Below are positions 11,837-24,349 of a DNA stretch of 64,000 nt, piece after piece. Made by a program: the position numbers and the translations under genes. The notes beneath the pieces were generated by a model. That model did no database searches. It saw only the letters and a list, made by a program, of their open reading frames with translations, and had not been told where the DNA came from. The DNA is from Adiantum capillus-veneris (Eukaryota > Streptophyta > Polypodiopsida > Polypodiales > Pteridaceae). Position 1 is the first letter of the stretch; each line of letters begins with the position of its first letter. The stretch is taken from NCBI GenBank assembly GCA_014529385.2, contig CM043969.1, forward strand, positions 9,215,001 to 9,279,000, given 5' to 3'.

Positions 11837-12059
11837 TCTCTGCTACGAGTCTGAGGGGGGAGAGAGAGAGCCCAAGCGCTGGCAGAAAGCGATCAATTCA
11901 AACGGACGCCACTAAATTTACTAATTACACCACTACTCTCACACAGGCTGGCCCATTGTGAAACTGCACGACTTGTATTTTTGAGATACAATTATAGCTA
12001 AAAAATACAAATTCCAAAACTTTTGGGCCTCAAAACTTTTCCTCCAAAGGACCAAACAG

Positions 12060-13140
12060 GTGGAAAAAAAATTGGCCCTTTTTTTGTACCACCATCCTTT
12101 GCTTTCAGCCATAGAGGAGATTGAGCGAGTCAAGCAATTAAGGAGTTTGGTAGAAGATACCCAAAGGGATCTAGAACCAGCACCTAGGCAGATCCAGATT
12201 ACAGACACAGTGTTCCCTATGCAACAACAAGCTCACCAAGTCCATAGACCCTTAGACATACCTAGTGTCATCCAAGAAGAAAGTGACTTAAAGTCATGGG
12301 AAAGTGGGCATACTCACTTCTTGATGGAAAGAATGTTTATAGAGGGACTACCTAATCCTATAAAAAAAGTGGAGATCCCATCTTCCCAACGTCGAGGGAC
12401 TGAAGTCCAAAAGGTGCCATTAAACATTGCCAAATTGATGGATTTCAAGTTAGAACCACCATCATGTCCAAACTATATAAAGACCTTGAGCTAGTTTCAG
12501 CTCTTCGAGCCTTCCTCAATGGAGAATTGAAGTTTGGGCTACCACAATTTGCACAGATGGATGGAGCTGGGGAGATACCAATAGAGGAGGAACACTTAGA
12601 TCCACAACCCAACCTAGATGAGAACCTTGTTATAGAAATACCTATTAACAAGTTGGGACAATACTTTGAGGGTGATGAATCCAATGTGACAATACCAATC
12701 ACTACTAAGGGATTAATTTTGAAGGGAATCCTTGATGGTGGCGCTGGGGTTAGCATTGTGACTAAAAATTGCTGGGAAACTATGGGAAGACCTCACCTTG
12801 CAACCACAACTATAGTAGTGAAGATGGCCAATGGGTCTATTGTTAAGCCTATTGGGATGCTAGAAGATCTCAAGATCAAGGTCTTTGGACATAAAATAAG
12901 AGTTACCTTCATTGTTATGGATTTCTCCAAGCACACTATGGCATTGGAGATGATCTTAGGACGTCCTTTCATGAGGGAAGCAAAAATGGTGCATGACTGG
13001 TCCAAAAACCATGTCTACTTGCAGTTCCAAGATTCTGTCATTCTAGTGGATCTTGTGACTGGTCGAGCACATCCTCTAGGAAAGAGGTTTATAATTGATC
13101 ATAGATCTGACACCACAATTCACTCGGCCCCATTGCAGTA
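12060..13140 (+). pseudogene. pol: Ty3/gypsy gag-protease fragment (element D)
   Basis: This is the linker and retropepsin part of a Ty3/gypsy polyprotein. The segment around 12720-12990 reads GILDGGAGVSIVTKNCW and later LGRPFMREAKMVHDW, matching the protease of element A (AILDSGAGVAIATKQIW and LGRPFMHQLKMIQDW). The catalytic triplet is DGG here instead of DSG, which would be expected to inactivate it. A frameshift near 12470 separates the upstream linker (12060 onward) from the protease frame. RT, RNase H and integrase are absent: coding stops at about 13140, where an unrelated LTR-like sequence begins, and only the element's tail resumes after 15170. Confidence 0.75.
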
Positions 13141-13141
13141 T

Positions 13142-15165
13142 TGTTACACGTTGGAGAGGGGGAATAGGGAACACACCCAGCACACACGATATCTGCCTCT
13201 CAATAGCCCAAGGATTCCACATCACCCCTAACCTCTCAAAACACACCTTCAAATTGGCTTATTTGCACTAACAACTCCGCTTTAGCATACAAAACAACTA
13301 CCTCACACCTTGCAAAAAACACCCACAACACAAATGCACCCACACTGCTCAACTCACCCTTCTGAATCACACGACACTCCTAATCTGCCCTCTTGGTAGC
13401 ACCTCTCGAGCTGCAGGCAAACCCTCTGCAAGCTATGACCAATACACGAAGAGCGAGAGAAGAGGAGGGGGATGGGGAGAAGCAACACACGAGATTGGGG
13501 CAAGTGAGTGGTATTATTGCATAGAGAGTAGTACAACCGATGTATGCAGCTTCAATGGCAAGCTTGGCATCACACAAGCTTCAAGCTTTCACTTACTCAC
13601 ATAGGCAAAAAAGCCAACCGGTCAAAAGACCCTAAAAAATGAACAAAAACCTCCTTTTATAGGGGTACCTCTAAGAGGTCCAAAAAAAGAAAAAAGGGTG
13701 ATTTTCTCTTGCCGTGGCCTTCACTTAGAGCTTCTTTTAGTATTTTATGGCATTGCTAACACTTGGCCTAGTTTGCTTTTGGAAACATTTACATGGTGTG
13801 CACATTGGGCTTCGGTCCTTCCATCTTGGCCGCCCGGACTTCCTCTTTCTTGGCCTTGCATTTGGCTTTGCGTCCTTTGACTGCTCTCAAACTCTCCTTC
13901 TAGCTCTCCTTGGCATGCTGCTGTGGGACCTCTCCCTTACACGAGGGGGGGAGGCAATAGCGATGTCGCTATTGCCCCCTCCTTCCTTCTTTAAAATTTT
14001 CGGGCCCCATGGGCCGTGGGAACACCCCATGCCGGACGTCACGTCATCACCACCACACCATCATGCGGCCGCCCACGGGCGCCACCACTTCCCAGCCTCG
14101 CCCAAAATCACCGCCGACTCCGCCTGTAGCGCCACCACAGCAGCGCCCACTAGGCCGTGCCATAGCCATGCTCAAGAGAGCTACCCTCTCTCTCTCTCCT
14201 TGGATGCTTATGGAGAGCCCACGGCCCTGCCCATATAGCCCGAGCTCAGCAGCCCCGCGTCCGCATGTGGGTTATAGGTCCCCCGCCACGTGGCATTCCC
14301 CTAAGCCTTGAGCCTCAAGGGCTTCAAAAACTCAAAAACATCTTTGTTTTTCAACAAAAAACTTTTTTTGTTTTGCCTGCCTTTGCCTGGACCCCATTTT
14401 CTGCTCCTACCTCCTGTTGCCAAGCTGCAAAGCCTGGGTGAAACTCCATCTTCCCGGCTACAATCACCCTCTCTGTACCTGCACTTCAATCCCTCGGCAT
14501 CCTCGAACCAAGGCTTCCAAAAATGGAAAAAACATCTGCAACCCGATCCGGTCAAACGCTCCCAGTTTTCCGACGGCTATATCTCCTCGCTCCGGACTCC
14601 GTTTGGCATGCAGTCACTTCCTGCTAGCTCCGTATGGTGTACACTCTGATCTAGAACTTCGTCGGTACTCAAAAGACACTAGATGGCACGTTCTCCAATG
14701 CGGCCAAGTGGGCCAGACCCGACCCCCGAAAAAACTTCAAATGATCATATCTTGCAAACCGTGGCTCCGATCATCGATCTGAAAAGACGGGTAGGATCCA
14801 TGAATCGAGCTCTACACACCTATATCCTGACTTCCATTTGGACCATCTGTCCCCAGCTGCCCTGTCCGGCAAGAATCTGCAACCCACCAAAGCTTCAACC
14901 TTCAATAACTTGGGCTCCGTAGCTTGGTTTGATGAACCGTGTAGACCTGTTCCTTCAGCACTTCAAGCTCTTCACTCTTCGACCCAAAGGATGCACTTTG
15001 CATCTCCTTCACCTGATACCCCAATAAGATCCTTATGTAGCCTTCCTTGGCCTATAAGCTGCATCATGCATACACTTCCGCTGCTACCTGCCATCCCATG
15101 GACTTCCTAGCTGCATCATCCCTTTGCCATGCTTTTGCTTGCTTGTACACATCTGTCCATGCTAT
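13142..15165. other. Long non-coding, LTR-like insertion in element D
   Basis: The interval starts with TGTTACACGTTGG directly after the protease frame of element D breaks off and ends before its tail resumes, so an inserted LTR, possibly a solo LTR, is the simplest reading. No matching target duplication was found at the two edges, and no second LTR copy is in the window. It includes a GC-rich part (about 14000-14280) and three diverged copies of a sequence of the form ...ATATCTC..GCTCCG..CC..TTTGG (near 14576, 14744 and 14905). Open frames here are short and carry no domain. Confidence 0.4.
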
Positions 15166-15169
15166 CTTC

Positions 15170-16075
15170 TAGAGTCGACACACTTTGGTTGCACCAACGT
15201 GTAAAGCGGACACTGATGTTGGGGAAGATTCTCCTTATATGGATGTATTACCTGGGATGACTGATTCGGACAATGTGGGTTGGATTCACCTAGCAGCAAC
15301 CATAGACAGTTGGGGAAATAGGGGGATGACCTGGGTAACACCTTAGGGGGATGAAATGCCCGTACCCTTAAATATGCTACAAGCAATGCATATAGCTTTT
15401 GACAAGACTCATCCTAATATAACAAAGGAAACATAAAAGTGGGTCCCTAAAGCTTCTTTAGCGACCATAGCTAGTGCTAAAAGACAGGAGCCTGGTAAGA
15501 GACGTCCCATTCGCCCCAAGAAATGTAAAGAAATGTTGCGCTGGATTCCTAAAAAACTATTGGAAGCCCAAGGCTACTATAAAGGAAATGATCAAATCTG
15601 GGTGCCAAAATGTAGATTGTGTTCTTACTTGTCACCTGACCCATGTGAGCCCAATTCAGTAGCTCCAAAACAAATCAATGATCACAGAAAGAAAAAAATC
15701 ACAGAATGCTATACACCCGCTCCAGAGCTAGTTTGGGTACCAAAGAAAGAATGATTTGCTCCACCTAGCTCAGGAAGGGGGTAGTCCCATGAAGCTTCTA
15801 GCTCCTCATGTAATGCATCCATAGAGGTAAAAGCTTCTCCACAGCCTCCACCTACAATAGTGGACCTCCATAAAGCTACAAAGGAATCCACACCTCCCAG
15901 TGTTCAAGAATCACCTGATGAACCACTTCAGGTTCGATCCTGGGAGAGTACCTTACCACCCTTGCAACTCGACGAGGCACCTAAGGTAATAGAAAACTAC
16001 TGGCAAAAATTCTCACCTATTACCAACTGGAACAATTGGTTTCAAAGGGTGACGAGCACATTTCAAAAGGTATGA
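15170..16075 (+). pseudogene. 3' tail ORF of gypsy element D with W-x-P-K motifs
   Basis: This basic, low-complexity protein segment lies between the lost pol region and the polypurine tract of element D. In one frame it contains four W(V/I)PK motifs, at about 15440, 15542, 15600 and 15735 (KWVPKASL, LRWIPKKLL, IWVPKCRL, VWVPKKE). The same kind of tail follows the second retropepsin-like domain of element A (WLPK, WKPK and WVPK at about 51520-51770). In-frame stops break the frame upstream. The last part (15860-16075) encodes a Pro/Ser-rich segment ending in W-N-N-W-F. Function is unknown; conservation between two elements suggests it is a real part of the polyprotein. Confidence 0.6.
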
Positions 16076-16082
16076 TCTACCC

Positions 16083-16096
16083 AAGGAAGGGGGGAG
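16083..16096 (+). promoter_or_regulatory. Polypurine tract of gypsy element D
   Basis: The sequence AAGGAAGGGGGGAG lies directly before a TGTTTGGC LTR start. The same tract precedes the 3' LTR of element A, so the two are related families. Confidence 0.85.
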
Positions 16097-17590
16097 TGTT
16101 TGGCTGATAGTCATCATTCACTCACTCTCCTCTCAACCTTCCTCCCTGAACTCTCAATCTCCCAATCTTAGGGAATGTATATATAAAGCCTTATACTCAC
16201 AAAAACAAGACAAAAATAATAAAGAGCAAGAGCAATTAGCAAACGAGTGTGCACAATAAAAGTCAAAACATTGACCCAGACCTACACATTCACATCCGAT
16301 ACACTGAAACAAAAACCTATGTCATATAACACCTTTGATCCTCATCACTCGATAGGTAAGATTAGTACGATAGGAGTGTTTCTGTTTTAGAGCTTGGTGA
16401 TTAGCAAAGTTCTTTCTTCCCACTGATGTGCCTCCTAGAGGTATTCTTTGTGTTTCCTCATGTGTACAGGAACGTGTTGCTGTGATTAGGATTTGGAACT
16501 TCATAGAATCTTTCTGTCGTTCACACTACAAACAGGCGTTTCTTGGTCTATTAGCATTGCCCGTTATCTTTTTGATCCATGTTTGTCTGCTTTAATTGTG
16601 ATTGGTAGCATAATATTCAATGCATTTTCTTGGTATCAAACATTAAATTCAATGTAATGTTTTGTCATAATCACTTGTCTAGGCTTAAAAATCAAGCAAT
16701 CCGACTAAGCTAGTTTGACCAAGCTAGGTATTAGAGATCTTCTCTTAATACCATGGGGAATGCCTTCCTAATAATCAATGGTTACTTAGGTTCTTAATCC
16801 AATTTAGGCAGCATTGTGTGAAATGTACTAGGGCTTTCTAGTGGGCTTAGTCCCTATTGACCTTTAGCTTAAGTATTATAAAGGGAGTTTACTAGTGTGA
16901 TGATCTGGGGAGGGTAACAGTGTTATCTGACCCCCCAAAGTTACAAAATTCAAATGCTGAATACGAACAAAAATAAAAATAAAAAATCAAAGTGCCACAA
17001 TGTAAAATCTTAAGCTGGAAGAGAAACCTCAGCTTGATTTGGTACTCCACTCACATGTATCGCCTATGGTACTAGAGCCCTAGAGATTCCCAGTGTGGAT
17101 GCTTTTCCTTGAAAAGCAAAAAATCCAAAACATACAAAATAAGCACACACATCAAAATTGAATCACTGTGAAAAGACTTTGGGGGGTCAAAGAAAAAGTA
17201 ATCAGTCAGGTGATGATTTCATGAGAAATTCCTTTTATCGTAGCTTAACTAGAAGGTCTTCTAGGTATAGCCTCTAGTCAGCCCTCGAACATGAAATACT
17301 TGGCTCTCATGATTAAACAACTTAATTGACCAGAGAAAATTGAGAATCTTACCAATGGTATTAATAGTCGATCTTTAGTGCCTTTCGAACGTTAAATTAG
17401 CGACCCTAGACTTGTTTAATTTTTTACCTTTACAGCTGTTTATGCGTTTGATTATATTGCAATTTAATTTATTGCTGACAAATGGTTTAAAATTCTGTTA
17501 CCAATCAAATTGTCTGCCTACAACTGCATATGCTTTTTAATTGTTTATGAGAATGCAATTACTGTGCCAATGTTGTTTGATTTTGCAGTG
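16097..17590 (+). repeat. 3' LTR of gypsy element D and undefined flank
   Basis: The LTR starts with TGTTTGGCTGATAG, similar to the TGTTTGGCGGACG start of the element A LTR. A TATA-like TATATATAAA at 16188-16197 fits a promoter about 90 bases inside. The 3' end of the LTR cannot be set without a second copy. The remainder up to 17590 is non-coding with no recognised feature. Confidence 0.55.
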
Positions 17591-17591
17591 A

Positions 17592-17695
17592 TTGAAGAAG
17601 GCTAAGGACATTCATCTCAAAATCTCTTCCACCTTGACGAACGAGCTTCAACTCAATAGCTTCCGAGGACGGAATCTACATCAGGAAGGGGGGCA
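17592..17695 (+). pseudogene. Extreme 3' end of another gypsy coding region with polypurine tract
   Basis: A short frame (KDIHLKISSTLTNELQLNSF) ends at a purine tract AGGAAGGGGGGCA at 17683-17695, which is followed by TGTTAACCC. The arrangement (end of polyprotein, polypurine tract, LTR) matches the other gypsy 3' ends in the window. Too little remains to name a domain. Confidence 0.5.
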
Positions 17696-17955
17696 TGTTA
17701 ACCCTCATGTACATTCCTATCACCTACGACGGACATTGTATTATTTATTTGGTAGAGTCAAGTACCGGGCTTGTCGGTCCAATAGGAAAAGGGTAAGAGT
17801 GATCGTCGATGAGAGGTGCACTCTAACTGGAACATTCAAGGGATTAGTTGGCTAAGCATAAAAATCACTCATTCTCTCATTTGTGCAATTGAAGAGTGCT
17901 CTTGCTCCATATCCATCTTCCTCTTCTTCATCTGCTTGTGTGTGTGTGTATGTGT
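17696..17955 (+). repeat. Putative gypsy LTR start
   Basis: It begins TGTTAACCCTCATG directly after the polypurine tract. A GCATAAAAATC stretch near 17856 could be a TATA box. The LTR end is not defined; a GA microsatellite follows. Confidence 0.45.
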
Positions 17956-17963
17956 GAGAGAGA

Positions 17964-18050
<87 letters not shown>
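17956..18050. repeat. Long GA microsatellite
   Basis: About 95 bases of GA repeat with one GATAGA interruption. Open frames of Arg-Glu or Ser-Leu repeats across it are artefacts. Confidence 0.97.
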
Positions 18051-18051
<1 letters not shown>

Positions 18052-18285
18052 ATGAGCATTGCGGTGGCACGACGGCGGCAAGTGCGGCGTAGTGGTGTCT
18101 CCCTCTTCTTCGCGGCGAGGAATCCTCCACAACAGCAAGCGTAGAGCGGTGAGTGATACACCATCGCCATCTTTGAGCTTACTAGTTTAGGCTTGTTGTG
18201 TGTTTGGAGCCATTTGTGGGTCGCACACAGTGTATCGGCAAGTTCCTTGCATTGACACATGCAACATATGCACATAGGAAGCGTT

Positions 18286-20527
18286 AGCAACTGTTGTCCA
18301 TCTTATTAATAGATCTCCTAACAAGGCTTTAGATGAGAATGTACGTGAAGAGCTTTGGTCTGGGAAGCCACCTTCTTACAAGCATCTTAGAGTCTTTGGC
18401 TGTGAAGCGTATTGCCATGTTCCAAAGGAGTTTTGAAGCAAGTTAGCTTTTGTCCATCTTATTAATAGATCTCCTAACAAGGCTTTAGATGAGAATGTAT
18501 GTGAAGAGCTTTGGTCTGGGAAGCCACCTTCTTACAAGCATCTTAGAGTCTTTGGCTGTGAAGCGTATTGCCATGTTCCAAAGGAGTTTTGAAGCAAGTT
18601 AGCTCCTTAGTCAAAGAAATGCATATTTCTTGGTTATGGCAATCCTGGCAAGATGGGATTTCGGTTATGGGATCCTGAAGCTAAAAAGATAGTTTGCAGT
18701 AATGCCGTATACTTCAATGAAGAAAAGATGCATAAGAAGCTTGTGCATACAGTGGAGATCAAGAGAGTTATCTTCCAAAAAGATGGAATTTTCCACAATA
18801 GGGCTGAAGTGCCTAATGTCAGACAACAAGTACAAAATCCTCCTGCAATACAAGATGTTGCTGAGGGACAACCGGTTCAAGCAGTTATTAGAAGGTCTAC
18901 AAGAGTTTCAAGGCCTCCTGATAGATTTACTCCCTCATTGGACTACATTATGTTGACAGATTGCGGAGAGCCTGCCTGCTATAAAAAATCCATGTCAATG
19001 GATGACAAGGCGAAGTGGGAGAAAGCTATGCAGTCAGAAATGGACTCGTTGAATAAGAATCAAACTTGGAAGTTGGTTCGGTTGCCTAAAGGTAAAATGG
19101 CATTACCATGAAAATGGGTGTACAAGAAGAAAATTACACCTCATGATAATAAACCCAAGTACAAGGCATGACTTGTTGCTAAAGGATTTAAGCAGCAGCA
19201 GCAAGGTATTGACTTTGATGAGATCTTTTCTCCGGTTGTCAAGATGACTACTCTGTGGTGTGTACTTGTGTTGGTTGCTAAAGACGACATGAAGCTTGAC
19301 TAGGTGGATGTCAAGACGGTGTTCTTGCATGGTGATCTTCAAGAAGAAGTTTATATGCAGCAGCCAGAAGGTTTTGTTGAGAAGTGCAATGAAGACTTGG
19401 TGTGTCAGCTAGAAAAGACTCTTTACAGTCTAAAACAGTCATCAAGGGAGTGGTATCGTAAATTCTACTTGTTCATGCTCTCTCAAGGCTACAAACGTAG
19501 CGATATGGACCATTGTCTCTACACTAAGCGAGCTAAAGATGGTAGTTTGCTGATTTTGGTCCTTTATGTGGATGATATGTTAATTGCCGGGAAATGCAGG
19601 GATGAGATTTCAGCATTGAAGTCAGAGTTACACGCAAACTTTGAAATGAAAGACATGGGTGAAGCAAGCGATATCCTTGGCATGCGCATTAAGCGAGATA
19701 GATGCAAGAAATTGGTCTATTTGTCTCAATCTGAGTACATTGTTAAAGTGCTCAAGAGTTTCAATATGGAGAAGGGGAAGGCAATGAGTACTCCATTGCC
19801 TCCATATGTGAAACTTTCTCAAAATGACTGCCCTAAGTCTGAAGAGGAAAAGGCTAAAATGGCACAAGTGCCTTATTCATATGTAGTTGGGACTTTGATG
19901 TATGCTATGATTGCTACATGTCCTGATATTGCTTTTGCAGTGGGAGTTGTTAGCAGATATATGTCAAATCCAGGCAAGAAACATTGGGAGGCAGTGAAAG
20001 GGGTTATGCGATATTTGAATGGTACAAAAGACATGTGCATTTGCTTTGGAAGAACGGAAGAATGTGTAATGGGTTACACAGATGCAGATTATGCAGGAGA
20101 CTTGGACAAGAGAAGCTCCACTTTAGGCTATGTTTTTGAGTTCACTGGAGGTGTAGTTTCATGGAAATCTCGTTTGCATGATTGTGTTACCTTGTCTACT
20201 ACTACAGAGGCTGAATATGTTGCAGCTTTAGAAGCTTGCAAGGAAGCTATATGGCTTGGTCGGCTAGTGGGAGACTTGGGAATCAATGTTGAGATGCCTG
20301 TGTTACATTGTGATAGCCAAAGTACTATACAATTGGCAAAGAATCCAGTGTTTCATGCAAAGACAAAGCATGTGGATGTGAAATATCACTTCATTTGTGA
20401 GGGGCTTGAGGACAAGCGATTGCATCTTGCCAAAATTCACACCACTAAAAATACTGCTGATAATCTGACGAAGGGATTACCTTCAGAGCGGTTTGCACAT
20501 TGTCGGGCACTCATGGGCATTGGGTAG
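18286..20527 (+). pseudogene. pol: Ty1/copia pol, 5'-truncated (copia 1): integrase end, RT, RNase H
   Basis: This is the downstream part of a Ty1/copia polyprotein. It starts inside the integrase C-terminal region (LINRSPNKALDENV) with no gag, protease or integrase core upstream. The RT (RVT_2 type) runs from about 19090 to 19900 with VKTVFLHGDL, an intact LYVDDMLIAG catalytic box and MSNPGKKHWEAVKG. RNase H follows with CDSQSTIQLAKNPVFHAKT and a normal C-terminus LPSERFAHCRALMGIG at 20527. In-frame stops include TGA at 19109-19111, another TGA near 19168 and a TAG near 19302, all in one frame, so this is decay by point mutation rather than frameshift. An extra CAG-rich codon run lies near 19195. 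Copia 1, 2 and 3 in this window are close relatives. Confidence 0.92.
18295..18604 (+). repeat. 156-bp in-frame tandem duplication inside copia integrase region
   Basis: The unit starting TGTCCATCTTATTAATAG at 18295 is repeated at 18451, with few differences (for example GTACGTGAA versus GTATGTGAA). The period of 156 is exactly 52 codons, so the frame is kept. Confidence 0.92.
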
Positions 20528-20600
20528 ATGATCATGGTCATTGTCTACCTGTATTGTATGTATATATACATTGTCACCCCATCTTAAAGGCACATTGTCC

Positions 20601-20614
20601 TTTAAGTGGGAGGT
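20601..20614 (+). promoter_or_regulatory. Polypurine tract of copia 1
   Basis: TTTAAGTGGGAGGT directly precedes the TGTTGGGG LTR start, as in copia 2 and 3. Confidence 0.85.
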
Positions 20615-20995
<381 letters not shown>

Positions 20996-22440
20996 CTTAG
21001 AGGTAAAAAATCATTCGTGGGTTTTGATATTGTCATTAATATGATCTTTTCTATCATTGATGTTTTTTGTCCTTGTAGGAGACACAGTCTTTTGGATTGA
21101 GAAAAATTGCAGGGCATCAAAGTTGATCATTCATGGATATAGAGTCATCCCAACGAGCGACATGAGGTGACCTCTCTATTTATAGTTTCATGGTAAGCAA
21201 ACATGAATTTGCATCTTTTGAATTTTATTTTGTGTTTCCTTGTAGTGCAACACTTCTATTGTGTTCATGATCCATAGACACGGACCACCACCACCGCTTT
21301 ACATTGCAGAGAGTGCTCCCTTGTTCATGCACTAGGGATGAGTGCCATGGATAGCACTATGCACCACTATTTGCCAGATTCGGGTTGAGCCCTTATGGAT
21401 TCCAGATTTCCATGGAGAGGGTCTGCACAGAAGATCCATAATTTTATGGCATGTTTTATTGAGGTGTTGTGCCATCCTAGGGGGTTGGATGTGGAACGGC
21501 TCCTATTTTGACAAGTTGTTTGGGCTCTGGTCATGCATGTGCATCTCTAGTTTTTGAAGAGGCACTTGTTTTTGCTTGCTTGCAACCCTTGCTTCAACCA
21601 AGGAAGCAAGGGCGAGAGGATGCGACCACATCCATAGATGTGGTGGACAAGGGAGACTGAACCGTGGGTGGGAACCCTTTTGATGATATGTGAGATTCCC
21701 ACCCTCAACTTACCACAAGACATTCATAGTATATTTCCTTTGTTTGGGCCATGTTCGCAAACATTTGTGGTTGATTTTCTTTTTGATGTCTTACTTAGCA
21801 TTGTATGATTCATGGATAAACATTGCTATTTTCACTTGTAGGTTTTTGTGCATATCATGTTATGGGTCTTGGTTGTTTTGTTGAATTGAAATTTTGTGTA
21901 TATTTTGTTTTGTTGAAGTGCATTGCCAGAATACTGAGGCAAAGGCAAGACACATGAAATTGGACCCACGTTACGATGGTTGTCCTAAAGACAAGTCTCA
22001 AAGATGTCATCTCTTCATAGACAATGAGTCTGCTTCAAGATAATAATTTGTATGCAACCTTGAACAATGGTGTAATGTGTGGCTTTGATTGTTGATCCAT
22101 ACAAGGGTTTAGTAATATATTTTCAGCATCTTTGAGTCCAAATAAGTCTCACATTCATTATTGTGTACCAACTTTTCTCTCATGTATGGAAGGATGTCTC
22201 CACAATAGAGTGAATTTGTTTTTTGAGTGTACAATGTCTCTTTCATTTCCATGTTGTTTACAACTTCTCTTTCATTGTCATGTACGCAAGGGTGTCTCCA
22301 TAGCAGAGTGAGTTTGTTTTTTGAGTGTACAACGTCTCTTTCATTTTCATGTTTAGCTTTCAACAAATGGATAACCACTCTCTTGCACTTTTGCAATTCA
22401 CTCTAAGAAGTATCGATTCGATTATTTAAATGCTAAAAAA
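20996..22440. other. Non-coding stretch between copia 1 and the next copia LTR
   Basis: I see no domain, LTR boundary or structured repeat here. A pair of similar GTGTACAA(T/C)GTCTCTTTCATTT(C/T)CATGTT segments near 22225 and 22328 shows a degenerate duplication of about 100 bases. Confidence 0.5.
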
Positions 22441-22464
22441 TACTTGCTTGCCAATTTGTATAAC

Positions 22465-22678
<214 letters not shown>

Positions 22679-22689
22679 ACAAGAAAAAG

Positions 22690-22759
22690 AGGGAGAGTGA
22701 GTACTAGAGAAAGAAACAGAGTCAGAGAGAGGACTAAAGAGAAGGTAGTAGTGCATCTG

Positions 22760-22829
<70 letters not shown>

Positions 22830-22982
22830 ACAGGATGTGGGTGGAGCAGCTCAACACTATGTGTGTGTGAGATCCCCTTATTCTTCTATCTAGTAAAGAC
22901 TAAGGTGCGTATAAGTAATGGGCGGTTGGACGTCTCCGGCGTGTCCGACCCGAGCAAGAGACACACGGAGTTTACCCCAACA
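22690..22982 (-). repeat. 3' LTR of a minus-strand copia fragment
   Basis: On the minus strand the sequence from 22982 begins TGTTGGGGTAAACTCCG, and it is preceded by the copia polypurine tract CTTTAAGTGGGAGAT (22983-22997). It therefore resembles the LTR of copia 1, and on its own coding strand it likewise runs into CT repeats. The distal edge is uncertain. Confidence 0.6.
22761..22828. repeat. GA microsatellite
   Basis: A second GA tract with one GCGA interruption, inside the minus-strand copia LTR region. Confidence 0.95.
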
Positions 22983-22999
22983 ATCTCCCACTTAAAGAT

Positions 23000-24345
23000 G
23001 AATGTGCCTATAAGTGGTACTACTATAGGACCTAGTAGTATGTATAGTAGGTAAGGGAGGAAACTCGTCTCAACCTATGCCCATTGGCTCTCTCAAAGCC
23101 AATGCATGCCGTCGTGTGGGCTTTAGCGGTGTGCGAAAGCGTATATCCCTACTAGAATCATCATGCATACCCTAAAAGTATCCTGTAATGACTTGCATCA
23201 CCCCATGATGCATCATACTAGTGTCAATCATTGCACGACTGACAATCCCAACTACAAATCCATGCCAGAATATCCATGCCAATTGCATCAACGCCATGTG
23301 CAGTGACATTGGTTAATCTATTTGTAGCAAGTATCTCAACCCTCATTGCATTAGCACCAAAACGAGTCGCATATGGACGCGTCAATCCTGACTCGAGGGT
23401 GGCCGACTCCATATCGCTCATCTCCGTGGTAGGAGACATCTCTATCCTAAGATGATCACTCCATTGTGTCTTGCTAGAGATTGGCTGCTCGAACTCTACG
23501 TATGTAGACATGTCATGCATAGGACTCTGGAGCTCATCCATGAAAGTACATGTCTGCAAAGTCACTGAGACTGCTTTATCTCGCGCATGTGACCTACTGC
23601 TTCGCTCCTTAACTTGCAAAGCCTTGAAATTTGTCACCACTATCGGTGAATGCTCTAGTTGTGCACTCAAAGAGCTATCCTGCTCTACATGTAGCAAAGT
23701 GTCAGGCTGCTCATCAAGAAAAGTGTACTTGCATAGACTGTGAACGTCTGTATAAAAACGAACTCACAAAGCCTCTATGGCATCTCTGACACCAAGAACA
23801 TAGAGAAGAGTCAAACGAGAACCATGATGGCTTCGCGCTATCACAAGCAAACTTCTCCTCATCAAGTAAGAGTTATCAATCAAATGAACATGACACCCAT
23901 GATCTCTAAGCTCAGTGATAGAGATAAAACTCCTATGAGCATCAGGCACATACTGAACATCATGAAGCACAAACATACTCCCACTGGAAATATGAAAATG
24001 AATGTCACCCACACTATGAACACCATCCTGTCAGAGAAACAAACGTGCTAAACCACTCCCTGTGAGGAGTAACATGGTGTAAAGCACTACTGTCTAGATG
24101 CCAATGATGAGACAAAGTCCACTCATGCATAAGTGAACTTGTAGAAGTAGGAGTTTCTACCACACTTGTATTCTTAGCAACATCCAATGGAATCCTCCAA
24201 TGTCTCCATGCCTAAAACAATGCCTCCTCATGTGCCCTGGTCTGCCACAATGCCAATAAACCACATGTTTGTGCCTTTGAGATCTGCCTCATACACTAAC
24301 CTGTGTATCCAATGACGAACTATCTGCAAGATGCCATAACTGAGC
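23000..24345 (-). pseudogene. Heavily decayed copia fragment: zinc knuckle, protease, pre-integrase
   Basis: Reading on the minus strand from about 24280, remnants of a gag zinc knuckle are visible (HCGRPGHMRRHC, the first Cys apparently replaced by Tyr). A copia protease segment follows (DSSALHHVTPHREWF, about 24040-24130, with DSS for DSG) and then pre-integrase-like sequence (VPDAHRSFISITELRDHG, 23764-24012). After it lies an unrecognised frame (23224-23697). RT and RNase H are missing, yet the polypurine tract and LTR follow, so a large internal deletion is likely. Confidence 0.6.
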
Positions 24346-24349
24346 ACAA

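Noticed and set aside
17852-18144. Open frames encoding Ser-Leu or Arg-Glu repeats across GA/CT tracts (also at 20718-20987, 22422-22870 and 33354-33669)
   Set aside because: They are translations of dinucleotide repeats in all frames and have no non-repeat domain.
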